54,479 bases of DNA from an uncultured Ruminococcus sp. (GTDB lineage: Bacteria; Bacillota; Clostridia; Oscillospirales; Acutalibacteraceae), in assembly GCA_902793125.1 (NCBI GenBank), contig CADBCC010000007.1:1-54479 (forward strand). The letters run 5' to 3'. The translations under genes were made by a program, and so were the position numbers. Positions 17,778-25,893 of this stretch are shown piece by piece (positions within the stretch are counted from its first letter, which is position 1; each line of letters begins with the position of its first letter). Under the pieces are notes generated by a model. That model made no database searches. It was not told the origin of the DNA and saw nothing but the letters and a program-made list of their open reading frames with translations.

Positions 17778-18281
17778 TTGGCAACATTAAATATTGTAAT
17801 GGTTGAGCCGGAAATTCCCGCCAATACGGGAAACGTCGCTCGAACCTGCGCCGCGACAGGCGCGCGTCTGCATCTTGTTAAACCGCTCGGATTTTCCGTA
17901 AGCGATAAGCATTTAAAACGCGCAGGTCTCGATTACTGGGATTTGCTCGATATTACATATTACGAAAATTTAGACGATTTTCTTGAAAAAACCAAAGGCG
18001 GAAAATATTACTTTTTTTCAACAAAAGCGTTAAACCGCCATACCGACGCGAAATACGAGGATAACTGCTATCTTGTTTTCGGAAAAGAAACCCGCGGTCT
18101 GCCCGAAAGTCTGCTTTTAAAAAACAGGGATAACACCGTGCGTATCCCGATGATTGAAGAAGCCCGAAGCCTTAATCTCTCGAACTCGGTCGCAATCGCC
18201 GCTTACGAGGTTTTGCGTCAGTGGGATTATCCCGAGCTTTTAACCCACGGCGAACTTCACCGCCATAAATGGAATACTTAA
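17778..18281 (+). CDS. trmL: tRNA (cytidine(34)-2'-O)-methyltransferase, TrmL/SPOUT family
   Basis: The start is TTG 17778, seven bases after GAGGTG, giving 167 residues, near the TrmL norm. Signatures are EPEIPANTGNVARTCAATG at the N-terminus, the SPOUT trefoil knot segments LVFGKETRGLPE and IPMIEEARSLNLSNSVAI, and a C-terminal RQWDYPEL. The enzyme adds a 2'-O-methyl group to the wobble base of certain leucine tRNAs using S-adenosylmethionine. A weak promoter (TTGCAA at 17730, TAAAAT at 17752, 16-base spacer) precedes it. Confidence 0.93.
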   Translation: MATLNIVMVEPEIPANTGNVARTCAATGARLHLVKPLGFSVSDKHLKRAGLDYWDLLDITYYENLDDFLEKTKGGKYYFFSTKALNRHTDAKYEDNCYLVFGKETRGLPESLLLKNRDNTVRIPMIEEARSLNLSNSVAIAAYEVLRQWDYPELLTHGELHRHKWNT

Positions 18282-18312
18282 TTTTTTCGTCTTTGATGAA
18301 TGTTCTGTAGAG

Positions 18313-18347
18313 TTTATGGTTTCAATGTTAATTAATTATACCATAAA
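18313..18347. terminator. Possible weak bidirectional terminator
   Basis: TTTATGGT (18313-18320) pairs with ACCATAAA (18340-18347) across a 19-base AT-rich loop between convergent trmL and the GH25 gene. There is no strong T-run, so the assignment is tentative. Confidence 0.35.
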
Positions 18348-18355
18348 GCTGAAAA

Positions 18356-19078
18356 CTACTGCTTATAAATTACGTCTAAATCAACCTCCGCGTTTATACC
18401 TTTAACTTTTCCTGTTTTTGAGTATTGCAGAATTTCGTATCCGCTTTCGTAAGGTTTTCCGTAATTTGCGTACCAGATTTTATATTCCTTAAAATCTTCA
18501 GCTTTAAGAATACTATCCTCGCCGATATACACCATTGGTGTGTATCCGAGCGAGTTTATTTTTTTTAGAAACGCTTTAGCGTATTTAACGCTGTCTTTAT
18601 ATTTTACGTTATCAATACGCGAAGTATCTCCCTTGATTCTTTCAACATCATACGCTACAGGAAGCTTAATTTTCCTGCCGTTAAGCGTTTTTTTGACGAA
18701 AACGGCTTCTTCTTCGGCTTCCTTAACGGAAGCTGCCTGGCTGAAAAAGTAAACTCCGGTATCAATTTTTTGCTTTTCGGCGTTTTTTAAGTTGTATGAA
18801 GCGTATTTGTCTTCGTAAATTCCGCCTTCGGCTCCGTAACCGCGTCCGCCGGCTCTTATTATCGCGAATTCTATACCGTCGCTTTTTACTTTTTCCCAGT
18901 CGATAACTCCGTTAAAGGAGCTTACGTCAATTCCGTGTACCGTTGTTTTTTTCGGAGCTTCCGTGGTTGAGACGGTTTCGGATTTTTCGGGCATTTTCGC
19001 GTTTTCGGATTTGTTTTCCGAACAGGAAGCCGTAAAAATACACAACAGAATCAGTATAGCTGTTATTATTCTTTTCAT
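18356..19078 (-). CDS. GH25 muramidase lipoprotein
   Basis: The start is placed at the ATG after AGGTGAGG on the minus strand (240 residues); a GTG nine bases earlier lacks a site. The signal peptide ends in FTASC, so the mature protein is lipid-anchored. A Ser/Thr/Glu linker leads to a GH25 domain from about residue 50: GIDVSSFNGVIDWEKV, AIIRAGGRGYG, the catalytic pair in AYDVER, and EILQYSKTGKVKGI near the end. GH25 enzymes cleave the N-acetylmuramyl beta-1,4 bond of peptidoglycan. It is the second glycan-cleaving enzyme in the window after GH24. Confidence 0.93.
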   Translation of the reverse strand: MKRIITAILILLCIFTASCSENKSENAKMPEKSETVSTTEAPKKTTVHGIDVSSFNGVIDWEKVKSDGIEFAIIRAGGRGYGAEGGIYEDKYASYNLKNAEKQKIDTGVYFFSQAASVKEAEEEAVFVKKTLNGRKIKLPVAYDVERIKGDTSRIDNVKYKDSVKYAKAFLKKINSLGYTPMVYIGEDSILKAEDFKEYKIWYANYGKPYESGYEILQYSKTGKVKGINAEVDLDVIYKQ

Positions 19079-19145
19079 TTTCCTCACCTATATGGATATT
19101 ACCACAATTTTTTATATAAGTAAACAAATTATTCGTAATTAACTG

Positions 19146-19174
19146 TTGATAAAACAGTCGATTTAAAGTATAAT
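19146..19174 (+). promoter_or_regulatory. Promoter of the small-protein/dockerin-esterase operon
   Basis: TTGATA (19146-19151) and a perfect TATAAT (19169-19174) have a 17-base spacer, 38 bases before the 77-residue gene. Confidence 0.85.
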
Positions 19175-19212
19175 GATTTAATAGGTAAGTAGTTTTTGAA
19201 AGGAGTGAGGCT

Positions 19213-19446
19213 ATGGAAAAGCAAATGTCAAAATCCGAATTGCTGAAAGCAATCGACAAAAGCAAAACTATAGCCGATCTCTTTAAACTTGTTAAAGAAC
19301 AGAATATTAATATGCGTATGCATACTTTACCGAGCCCGAGCAACTCTAAGCCTAAACGTCTTGAGCTGAGGACGTTCCCGCCGAACACCTCGCATTTTGA
19401 CAGACTTAAAGCGGCTGTAAGGCTTACTGTAGAACACACAAAGTAG
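19213..19446 (+). CDS. Conserved-looking 77-residue protein of unknown function
   Basis: ATG 19213 follows a strong GAAAGGAGTGAGG site and a good promoter, so this short frame is very likely expressed. The product has no signal peptide or membrane segment. It starts with an amphipathic helix (SKSELLKAIDKSKTIADLFK), has a Pro/Ser/Arg-rich middle, and ends with another helix (FDRLKAAVRLTVEHTK). No family is recognised. It lies 15 bases before the dockerin esterase and would be co-transcribed with it, so a regulatory or accessory role for that secreted enzyme is possible but not shown. Confidence 0.75.
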   Translation: MEKQMSKSELLKAIDKSKTIADLFKLVKEQNINMRMHTLPSPSNSKPKRLELRTFPPNTSHFDRLKAAVRLTVEHTK

Positions 19447-19461
19447 AAAGGTGGTTTTAAA

Positions 19462-20979
19462 ATGAAAAAATTTTTATCAGTAATTTTATCGGCTTTTTTA
19501 TTCCTTAGTATAATCCCCGCGGCGGCTTATTCTTCCGGCGGTTTCGGAAACGGCGATGTGAATATGGATAAAGCGCTCTCTATAAAAGACGCTTCGTTAA
19601 TTCAGCGCTCAATCGCCAAGCTGACCGATTTAGACGAAACCCAGAAAGAATTAGCGGATTTTAACCTCGATGGTTTTGTTAATATAAAGGACGCTACAAA
19701 AATCCAGAAAGTAATAGCTGAAATCGATCCGATGCCCGAAGAACCGACAACGGAAACTCAGCCCGCTACGGCCGAAACCGAGGCAGTTACTTCCGGGACC
19801 GAACCCGCTACAGCAGCCGAAACCACCGAACCTACCTCTGCTGAGGAAGCTACGGCTCCTAACCCCGAAGTAAGCAGCAAGGTTAAAATATATTTTACAA
19901 ATAATAAAAACTGGTCAAAGGTTTATTTCTTCCTTTACAATTCTAAAACAGGCGACGGCCCCGCTGAATGGCCGGGAACCCAGATTAAAAATTCGACTTC
20001 AAACGGGCAGGGAGAAAAAGTCTTTTCGTCCACGGTTGATGTAAGTAAATACGACAGAATTATCTTTAATGACGGCGCCAATAACCAAACTGTAAACGTT
20101 GCGGTTAACCGCGCAAGTTCGGGATTCTTTATCTACGAAAATTCCAATCATACCCAGAAAGAAAAGCTTGTCGGCACTTACGCTTATACAGGCGCCGATA
20201 AGGGAAACTTAAAGGAACTCAGCTTCGACTATCCTATGGGATACAAAAAGAAAGTATGGATCTGGACACCCGCTGATTATGATAAAAACTCAAAAGAGCC
20301 GTATAAGACGGTTTATATGCCCGACGGCCAGAATATCTTTGACTTTAACAATGTCGCCTGGGGCGGCTGGGAAGTATCCGACGCGGTTGAGTCTTATATG
20401 TCTAACGGCGGCCGCGGTATGATTATTGTCGGAATTGAATCTACGGGTACTAAGCGCGATACCGAGCTCACTCCCAACCTCGGCGATATCCAGCCCGGAG
20501 TAGGCAACCAGTATAAAAACGGTAAGGGAAAAGAGTTCTCCGACTTCGTTGTAAATACCGTTATGCCTTACGTAAGAGAGAATTATAATTCGTCCTCAGC
20601 ACGAGTAGATAATATTGTAGCGGGTTCAAGCTCAGGCGGACTTGAAGCGTTCTATATCGGAATGGAACACCACGATAAATTCAGCGCAATCGGCGCGTTC
20701 TCGCCCGCCTTTATCCTGTTCGGCGACAAAGTGTGGAACGATTATCTCAGTAAGTTTGATTTTAGTTCCGAAAAAATGCCGAAAATTTATCTCTACGACG
20801 GAAAAGTAGGACTTGAAGATACTCTCTATCCGTATATCGAAGATATGAATACCCGTCTTTCGGACGGCGGTTACGACAGCAGCAAGCTTACGTTTGTTGT
20901 TGAGGAAAAGGCTGAGCATAACGAAGCCTGGTGGAGAGTTGTATTCCCGGAATTCATTGAATGGGGGATTATTAGTTAA
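19462..20979 (+). CDS. Secreted dockerin-CBM-esterase protein (amylosome/cellulosome-type)
   Basis: The 505-residue protein has a signal peptide (about 1-23). A type I dockerin follows at about 30-90, with two Ca-loop repeats beginning GDVNMDKALSIKDAS and ADFNLDGFVNIKDAT. Residues 90-138 are a Thr/Glu/Ala linker. A starch-binding module of CBM26 style is at about 140-232 (KIYFTNNKNWSKVYFFLYN). The rest, about 240-505, is a PF00756-type esterase with nucleophile motif AGSSSGG near residue 390 and a late His in EHNEAWW. Dockerins attach enzymes to scaffoldin cohesins, so it probably acts in an extracellular complex. The CBM suggests starch-type substrates, while the esterase family also includes feruloyl and acetyl esterases. 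Substrate unproven. Confidence 0.88.
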   Translation: MKKFLSVILSAFLFLSIIPAAAYSSGGFGNGDVNMDKALSIKDASLIQRSIAKLTDLDETQKELADFNLDGFVNIKDATKIQKVIAEIDPMPEEPTTETQPATAETEAVTSGTEPATAAETTEPTSAEEATAPNPEVSSKVKIYFTNNKNWSKVYFFLYNSKTGDGPAEWPGTQIKNSTSNGQGEKVFSSTVDVSKYDRIIFNDGANNQTVNVAVNRASSGFFIYENSNHTQKEKLVGTYAYTGADKGNLKELSFDYPMGYKKKVWIWTPADYDKNSKEPYKTVYMPDGQNIFDFNNVAWGGWEVSDAVESYMSNGGRGMIIVGIESTGTKRDTELTPNLGDIQPGVGNQYKNGKGKEFSDFVVNTVMPYVRENYNSSSARVDNIVAGSSSGGLEAFYIGMEHHDKFSAIGAFSPAFILFGDKVWNDYLSKFDFSSEKMPKIYLYDGKVGLEDTLYPYIEDMNTRLSDGGYDSSKLTFVVEEKAEHNEAWWRVVFPEFIEWGIIS

Positions 20980-21002
20980 TTCGCAATTCGTAATTCGTAA
21001 TT
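20978..21002. repeat. Heptamer array (AATTCGY)x3
   Basis: AATTCGC, AATTCGT and AATTCGT followed by AATT begin within the stop codon of the esterase gene. The array ends where the tandem RNA-like repeats begin. Confidence 0.75.
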
Positions 21003-21104
21003 AAAACGCAGAACCTGTCTTCCATATCCAAAACCTCATAGGACTTTAAAGGTACGGGGGATATGACATCTCAGAGAGGAACTTTCACGTCTGACGTGGA
21101 AAAA
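21002..21104 (+). promoter_or_regulatory. Tandem structured RNA-like element, copy 1
   Basis: The unit has an 81-base core (21002-21082) and a 22-base 3' hairpin. In the core, CATATCC pairs with GGATATG and the flanking TGT pairs with ACA, enclosing ACCT...AGGT. The hairpin (21083-21101) is 8 bp with a CUG loop. The core differs from copy 2 at only two of 81 positions, whereas the hairpin sequence has diverged but keeps its fold. This suggests a cis-acting RNA such as a tandem riboswitch. I do not recognise the class. Confidence 0.55.
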
Positions 21105-21207
21105 TAAAACGCAGAACCTGTCTTCCATATCCAAAACCTCATAGGGCTTTAAAGGTACGGGGGATATGACATCTCAGAAAGGAACGTCCTCGTTTGACGC
21201 GGACTTA
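21105..21207 (+). promoter_or_regulatory. Tandem structured RNA-like element, copy 2, abutting cysK
   Basis: This copy starts exactly 103 bases after the first. The core is 21105-21185, with changes A to G at 21146 and G to A at 21179. The 3' hairpin (21186-21204) keeps 7 of 8 pairs, with a compensatory U-A to G-C change at its base and a UUG loop. It ends 7-10 bases before the cysK start, in the place where a ribosome binding site is expected, so folding could gate translation. Confidence 0.55.
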
Positions 21208-21214
21208 TAAAAAA

Positions 21215-22144
21215 ATGATATATAATAATGTGCTTGAAGCGGTAGGACAAACTCCGCTGATAAAACTGAACAGAATGGTCGACGAGGACAGCGCCGATAT
21301 ACTCGTAAAATTCGAGGCGCTGAATGTCGGCGGTTCAATAAAAACCCGAACAGCGCTTAATATGATAAACCAGGCTGAAAAACAGGGACTTTTAAATAAG
21401 AACAGCATTATTGTTGAACCCACAAGCGGAAACCAGGGAATCGGCCTCGCACTTGTCGGAGCGGTAAAAGGCTATCGTGTTATAATAATAATGCCCGACT
21501 CGGTAAGCGAGGAAAGACGCAAGTTAATCCGCCACTACGGAGCCGAGGTTAAGCTTATCCACGACGCGGGCGATATCGGCGCGTGTATAGATGAGTGCCT
21601 GAAAATGGCGCTGAGAATGAGAGATAAAGACAAGCGCGTTTTCGTACCTCAGCAGTTTGAGAATATTAATAATGTAAAGGCGCACAAAAAGTACACAGCC
21701 CTCGAAATAATGCAGCAATGCGCCGACCCGATAGACGGTTTCTGTTCGGGAATCGGTACGGGCGGAACTATTACTGGTATCGGCGAAGTGCTTAAAGCGC
21801 AGTATCCCGATATTGAAATCTGGGCGGTTGAGCCTGAGAACGCCGCGATTTTAGCGGGCGGTACAATCGGAACCCACCTGCAAATGGGAATCGGCGACGG
21901 TATTATTCCCGATATTCTTAACCGAGAAATCTACGACGAAATTTATGTCGTAACCGACGAGGAAGCGTTAGACACCGCTAAACGTTTAGCGAGGGAAGAA
22001 GGTTTGATGTGCGGAATCTCAGCGGGTACAAATGTCGCGGCAGCTCTTAAATTGGCTAAAAAATTAGGCAAGGGAAAAACAGTTGTTACCGTTCTTCCCG
22101 ATACCGCCGAAAGATATTTTTCAACTCCGCTGTTTGAAGAATGA
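21215..22144 (+). CDS. cysK: Cysteine synthase (O-acetylserine sulfhydrylase)
   Basis: ATG 21215 gives 309 residues, the usual CysK length; the in-frame TTG at 21194 lies inside the upstream hairpin. The enzyme makes L-cysteine from O-acetylserine and sulfide with PLP. Visible are VGQTPLIKLNR, the PLP Lys in GGSIKTRTA, the Ser/OAS loop PTSGNQGIGLA, the phosphate cradle GIGTGGTITGIG, and the C-terminal PDTAERYFST. No ordinary GGAGG site precedes the start. Instead a hairpin of the tandem RNA-like element occupies that spot, suggesting RNA-level control. No cysE is adjacent. Confidence 0.95.
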   Translation: MIYNNVLEAVGQTPLIKLNRMVDEDSADILVKFEALNVGGSIKTRTALNMINQAEKQGLLNKNSIIVEPTSGNQGIGLALVGAVKGYRVIIIMPDSVSEERRKLIRHYGAEVKLIHDAGDIGACIDECLKMALRMRDKDKRVFVPQQFENINNVKAHKKYTALEIMQQCADPIDGFCSGIGTGGTITGIGEVLKAQYPDIEIWAVEPENAAILAGGTIGTHLQMGIGDGIIPDILNREIYDEIYVVTDEEALDTAKRLAREEGLMCGISAGTNVAAALKLAKKLGKGKTVVTVLPDTAERYFSTPLFEE

Positions 22145-22180
22145 TTTTTAATTTACAATTAATAATTTGAATTAACAGTT

Positions 22181-22235
22181 ACGGCCGGGAAGATAGCTTG
22201 ATGAAAAATCAATGCTTTTTCCCGACCGTATTTTA
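22181..22235 (+). terminator. Long-hairpin terminator of cysK
   Basis: ACGGCCGGGA (22181-22190) pairs with the TCCCGACCGT segment ending at 22229. An inner stem AGC-TTGAT with ATCAA-TGCT extends it, and TTTTAC follows. Confidence 0.7.
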
Positions 22236-22262
22236 CGTGATACTTAAAATTTTAAAAAATAA

Positions 22263-22320
22263 TTCGGTCGGGAGATAATGGTAAATGATTTACCGTTTTA
22301 TCTGCCTGACCGAAATTTTT
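22263..22320. terminator. Bidirectional terminator between cysK and the DUF1015 gene
   Basis: TTCGGTCGGGAGATAA pairs with TTATCTGCCTGACCGAA (with small mismatches), and GGTAAAT pairs with ATTTACC at the tip. T-runs lie on both sides, so it can stop the reverse DUF1015 transcript as well. Confidence 0.75.
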
Positions 22321-22329
22321 AATCTTTAA

Positions 22330-23520
22330 TTATTTTATCTTTCTTGCCTCAATATAGAAGCGTTTATCCGCGGCATGTCCCATCGAGAATGTTTTTCTCG
22401 GGAGTGAACCGTCCGCCGCGATAGCGGGGAAGAGCTCGGATTTTTTCATACCGTTAAATAAAAATCCCAAAGTGTTCGGAGCTTTACAGAGAGTTCTTAC
22501 TGTTTCACTTCCGTGAATGTAATCGACTCTTACGTTCGGGTGTGCCTGAATATAGCGGTCGATATATGCCTGGAGCGTACCTATGGGGAGTTTTGCCGTG
22601 GACTTAACCTCTAAAAAGCCGCTTTTCTTAGTGGAAATATACTCAAACCATTGTGTGCTGTTACCGCCCATATGGTCGGTGTAAATCTTAAAGTGTTCTA
22701 TAAATTCAATGGGGTCAACATTAAACAGAACTCTGTAAATAGGCTCGAATTCAATACTTTTATCATGGATGTTTACAATTTCAACAAGCGCGTATCGCTG
22801 TTTCGGGTCTTTTGAAAGGTTGTAGCATTCTTTAGCCGTTGCCAAAGAGTGGTTACCGTCGCCTACAGCGAAAAGCATATTGTCTTTCTTTGTTTTTAAA
22901 AGATTATCAAGGGAGCTTTCTACTTTATTAATTGCTTTCTTGTCGAGGAACCAGCCTTTTACAATTCCGCCGCCCTTCATAAGGCGGAAATCATAAGCTT
23001 TTTTATAATCGGATTTGTTTTTGCTTAAAGGCTCAATAACCGAAAGCTCGGGGTCGTCCACCAAAAGCATTACGTGAGGCATTTCAAGAGAAGCGTTCTT
23101 ACGTATTTCGATACGCGGAGGAAGTCTGTCGAGTACGGTTGCCTCTGTAGCTCTTATAAGCGCGTCGGTACCGCTTGTGTATTCGTAATCCTCCAAATCA
23201 ATAATGCCGACAATACCGCGCCTGACAGTATGGTTTGATTCGCGCTCAACGTAAATCATACTGTCTTTGTACTCGTTGAATACATCGCCGTCGATATATT
23301 CTTCCATTGTCTTATTGATTGCGTCAATACGTTCTGTATTATCCTTTTTAAGATAAACTTCGGGAAGAATAATGTTAAGAGCCGAAGGAGAGCCTTCTAC
23401 CATTCTCTCAACATCCATCCAATAATCTCTTTCAGATGTGTACTGATCGCAGGCAACTACAGCCCATTTCTCGAAATTCTTTTTAGGAAGCAGAATATCC
23501 GCGGGAAAAAAATGACTCAT
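22330..23520 (-). CDS. DUF1015 family protein
   Basis: The start is placed at the ATG after GGGGTGCGAT on the minus strand, giving MSHFFPADILLPKKN and 396 residues; an ATG at 23538 in frame is less well placed. The family signature GDGNHSLATAKECY is present near residue 225, with ARG-like and His/Asp residues typical of DUF1015 (COG4198). The family is widespread in anaerobes near amino-acid and serine metabolism genes, but its reaction is not established. Here it sits convergent to cysK and is probably monocistronic. Confidence 0.88.
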   Translation of the reverse strand: MSHFFPADILLPKKNFEKWAVVACDQYTSERDYWMDVERMVEGSPSALNIILPEVYLKKDNTERIDAINKTMEEYIDGDVFNEYKDSMIYVERESNHTVRRGIVGIIDLEDYEYTSGTDALIRATEATVLDRLPPRIEIRKNASLEMPHVMLLVDDPELSVIEPLSKNKSDYKKAYDFRLMKGGGIVKGWFLDKKAINKVESSLDNLLKTKKDNMLFAVGDGNHSLATAKECYNLSKDPKQRYALVEIVNIHDKSIEFEPIYRVLFNVDPIEFIEHFKIYTDHMGGNSTQWFEYISTKKSGFLEVKSTAKLPIGTLQAYIDRYIQAHPNVRVDYIHGSETVRTLCKAPNTLGFLFNGMKKSELFPAIAADGSLPRKTFSMGHAADKRFYIEARKIK

Positions 23521-23644
23521 ATCGCACCCCATAATCATAAATCAAACTTTTACCTATCTTTGTAATTCTATCACAATTCGACATACTTTAGATACTTTTA
23601 AGGAATTAAAATTACATTTAACGGCTTAAACAGTAGACTTTTCA

Positions 23645-23673
23645 AAAAAATAAAGCCTGCAGAAGCAGGCTTT
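23645..23673 (-). terminator. Terminator of the L,D-transpeptidase gene (minus strand)
   Basis: AAAGCCTGC (23652-23660) pairs with GCAGGCTTT (23665-23673). On the minus strand it is followed by TATTTTTTT, a strong terminator nine bases after the stop codon. Confidence 0.88.
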
Positions 23674-23681
23674 AAAAATTT

Positions 23682-25436
23682 TTAATATACAATTACAGGC
23701 ATACCTACATATGCTTTTGAGTAGATTTTCGCAACAGCGGATCTCGGAGTATTAACGCATCCGTGAGAACCTCTGCTTGAAAGCTTATAGAGCTCTCCGC
23801 CGAAGTTTGACTGCCAGCTTGCGTCGTGGATACCCTGACCGTCGCCTGTGAATCCAAGCCAGTAGCTTACGGTTACGTTCCATGAGCTTCCGCCGTAGGA
23901 ACCCGATAAATTAGCCGGTGACTTTTTGCTGAGAACCCTGTGGAATCCGGGAGTTGTTCTTCTTGAGTTATAAGCGTATCCCGTGATAACAGGTGTTGAG
24001 CAGTAAAGCTTGTTGTTTACGTACATATACATCTTCTGAGTTTCAAGACAAACTTCAACCCAGGTTCCCGAAACTGTCTTTCCGTAAGCGGTGGCTTTTA
24101 CGTTAACGTTAAATACCTTTGATTTTCCGTAAACTCTCTGGCCGCCTGAAGTTTTGTAGGATCTGATGCGGTATGTATAAGTCTTGCCGACTTTTAACTT
24201 TTTGGTAAGGAAGTTTCTGTACTTTGTAGAACCTTCTGATTTCCATGTGCCGTTGCTCTTCTTAACGGAGATGTTGTATCCGCTTGCGCCTTTAACGGCT
24301 TTCCAGCTGAACAGTCCGCGTCTGAGGTAAGTTTTTACAGTAACACCCTTTACGGAGTTAACGGCAGTAGTTGTAGAAAGAGTAGTGTAGCTGCTGTAGT
24401 ATTTCTTTTTATCAACTTTTCTGTAAGCTCTTACTTTGTACTTGTATTTTTTGCCGACTTTAACTTTTTTGTCTGTGTAGGATGTTGAAGCTGTTGTTTT
24501 AATTTTCTTGTATTTAGCTTTACCTGTTTTTCTGTAAAGCTCATATTTTGTAGCCTTAGTTACCTTGCTCCAGGAAATTTTTATGCTTTTTGCGGTAGCT
24601 TTTTTATTTACAAGAGTTTTGGGAGCCGCGGGGGATGTAACGGTCTTTACGTTAGCGCCCGAGCTTAAAGCAGAAATAGAGCTCTTGGTTCTTTTAACCT
24701 TTACTCTGTACTTGTAAATATAACCGGATTTAAGACCTGTGTTTTTAAGTGATGTTGTAGTATTAGCAGTTGTTTTAATTGTCTTATAGCTTGAGAACTT
24801 GCCTTTGTCGTTTTCAACCGAACGCTGAACAACGTAGTTTGAAGCCTGGGAATGTTTGCTCCACTTAATTGTGATATAGTCTTTAGTTCTCTTCGAAACC
24901 TTAAGCGAGGAAACATTTGTAGGATTAGTCATAGCTGTAAGAGTAGCGGCTTCACTTGTTGTAATAATTCCGCCTGAGTTTCTTTTAGCTACAATCTTGT
25001 ACTTGTAGAGCTTGCCTGATTTAACATTGGCTGTATTGTTATAGGAGTTGTACTCCATATTATCGATGGTCTTAATAACGGAATAGTCTCCCATTTTACC
25101 GTCTGAACCTTCGTCCGCTCTGCTGATAACGTAGCTTGTAGCGTTTTTAACTTTATCCCATCTTATTGTTACGCTTTTATCGGTAGTTGTTTTTACGATA
25201 AAGTTTTTGGGCTTTGCGGGAGTGATTACCGAAATAGAAGTAGGCTGCTGAGTGGGAGCCTGTGTTACGGGTTCTGTCTGGGGCTGAGTCTGAGGCTGTG
25301 TTTCGGATACAGGAGAGGCTGTTGCCTGAGCACTTGAACCTGCGGCGCTTGTCTCGGCAGCGCTTGCGGAAATAGCCATCGGAACCATTGAAGCGATAAT
25401 AACCGCTGAAAGTAAAAGTGAAACGAATTTCTTCAT
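23682..25436 (-). CDS. Secreted L,D-transpeptidase (YkuD) with four FN3-type repeats
   Basis: The ATG at 25436 follows AGAAAGGAAG and starts the signal peptide MKKFVSLLLSAVIIAS; the frame extends 11 codons further up without a site. Order in 584 residues: signal peptide to about 38, Gln/Pro/Thr linker to about 75, four fibronectin type III-like domains (about 80-430, each with WxKV and YKYKV patterns, very Lys-rich), and a YkuD domain from about 445. The catalytic motif is SRGSHGCVNTP with the nucleophile Cys. YkuD enzymes form 3-3 crosslinks in peptidoglycan or attach proteins to it. The basic FN3 repeats may hold the protein to the wall. Confidence 0.93.
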   Translation of the reverse strand: MKKFVSLLLSAVIIASMVPMAISASAAETSAAGSSAQATASPVSETQPQTQPQTEPVTQAPTQQPTSISVITPAKPKNFIVKTTTDKSVTIRWDKVKNATSYVISRADEGSDGKMGDYSVIKTIDNMEYNSYNNTANVKSGKLYKYKIVAKRNSGGIITTSEAATLTAMTNPTNVSSLKVSKRTKDYITIKWSKHSQASNYVVQRSVENDKGKFSSYKTIKTTANTTTSLKNTGLKSGYIYKYRVKVKRTKSSISALSSGANVKTVTSPAAPKTLVNKKATAKSIKISWSKVTKATKYELYRKTGKAKYKKIKTTASTSYTDKKVKVGKKYKYKVRAYRKVDKKKYYSSYTTLSTTTAVNSVKGVTVKTYLRRGLFSWKAVKGASGYNISVKKSNGTWKSEGSTKYRNFLTKKLKVGKTYTYRIRSYKTSGGQRVYGKSKVFNVNVKATAYGKTVSGTWVEVCLETQKMYMYVNNKLYCSTPVITGYAYNSRRTTPGFHRVLSKKSPANLSGSYGGSSWNVTVSYWLGFTGDGQGIHDASWQSNFGGELYKLSSRGSHGCVNTPRSAVAKIYSKAYVGMPVIVY

Positions 25437-25653
25437 ATTATTATCTTCCTTTCTCGATATAGTATACATAGTATTTTTATATACTTGTAACTCAATTTTA
25501 CCGCTAAATTTCTGGATTTACAAGCCTTTTTATTAATTATTTTTATTTTTATAAATAGTATACAAATAATTATAAAATGAAAGACTATAATTGAGAAGAA
25601 AGTGCAATTAAAATCGGAGTTTTGAGTGCAATTTATGTCGAAAAATAATTAGG

Positions 25654-25682
25654 TTGCTATTTTTTGTAAAATCAATTATAAT
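25654..25682 (+). promoter_or_regulatory. Promoter of the DUF951-prfA-tsaC-coaE operon
   Basis: TTGCTA (25654-25659) and a perfect TATAAT (25677-25682) are 17 bases apart and end 34 bases before the DUF951 start. Confidence 0.75.
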
Positions 25683-25716
25683 TAAAAGAGTATATTACTT
25701 GGTATCGGAGGAGATT

Positions 25717-25893
25717 ATGGACCTTAAAGCCGGAGATAAAATTGAGCTGAAAAAGCCCCATCCCTGCGGCAATAAGATTTTTACCCTTCTAAGAGTGGGA
25801 ATGGATTTTAAAATCCGTTGCGAAAACTGCGGCCGCGAGGTTATGGTTCCGAGAAAAAAGATTGAAAAAAATATTAAGAAGGTAATTGACTGA
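25717..25893 (+). CDS. DUF951 family small protein
   Basis: ATG 25717 follows GGAGGAG and yields 58 residues, the usual size for DUF951; the frame is open further upstream but lies in the promoter. It begins [18 protein letters not shown] and carries the family CGNK and CENCGREV motifs, suggesting a small zinc-ribbon-like or OB-type fold. Family members are common next to translation or replication genes in Firmicutes; their function is unknown. Its stop codon overlaps the prfA start (TGATG), which indicates coupled translation. Confidence 0.9.
   Translation: MDLKAGDKIELKKPHPCGNKIFTLLRVGMDFKIRCENCGREVMVPRKKIEKNIKKVID

Noticed and set aside
21002-21207. The tandem units before cysK as a CRISPR array or T-box
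   Set aside because: Only two units with 81-base cores, no short spacers, and no T-box sequence or terminator; the structure is of another kind.
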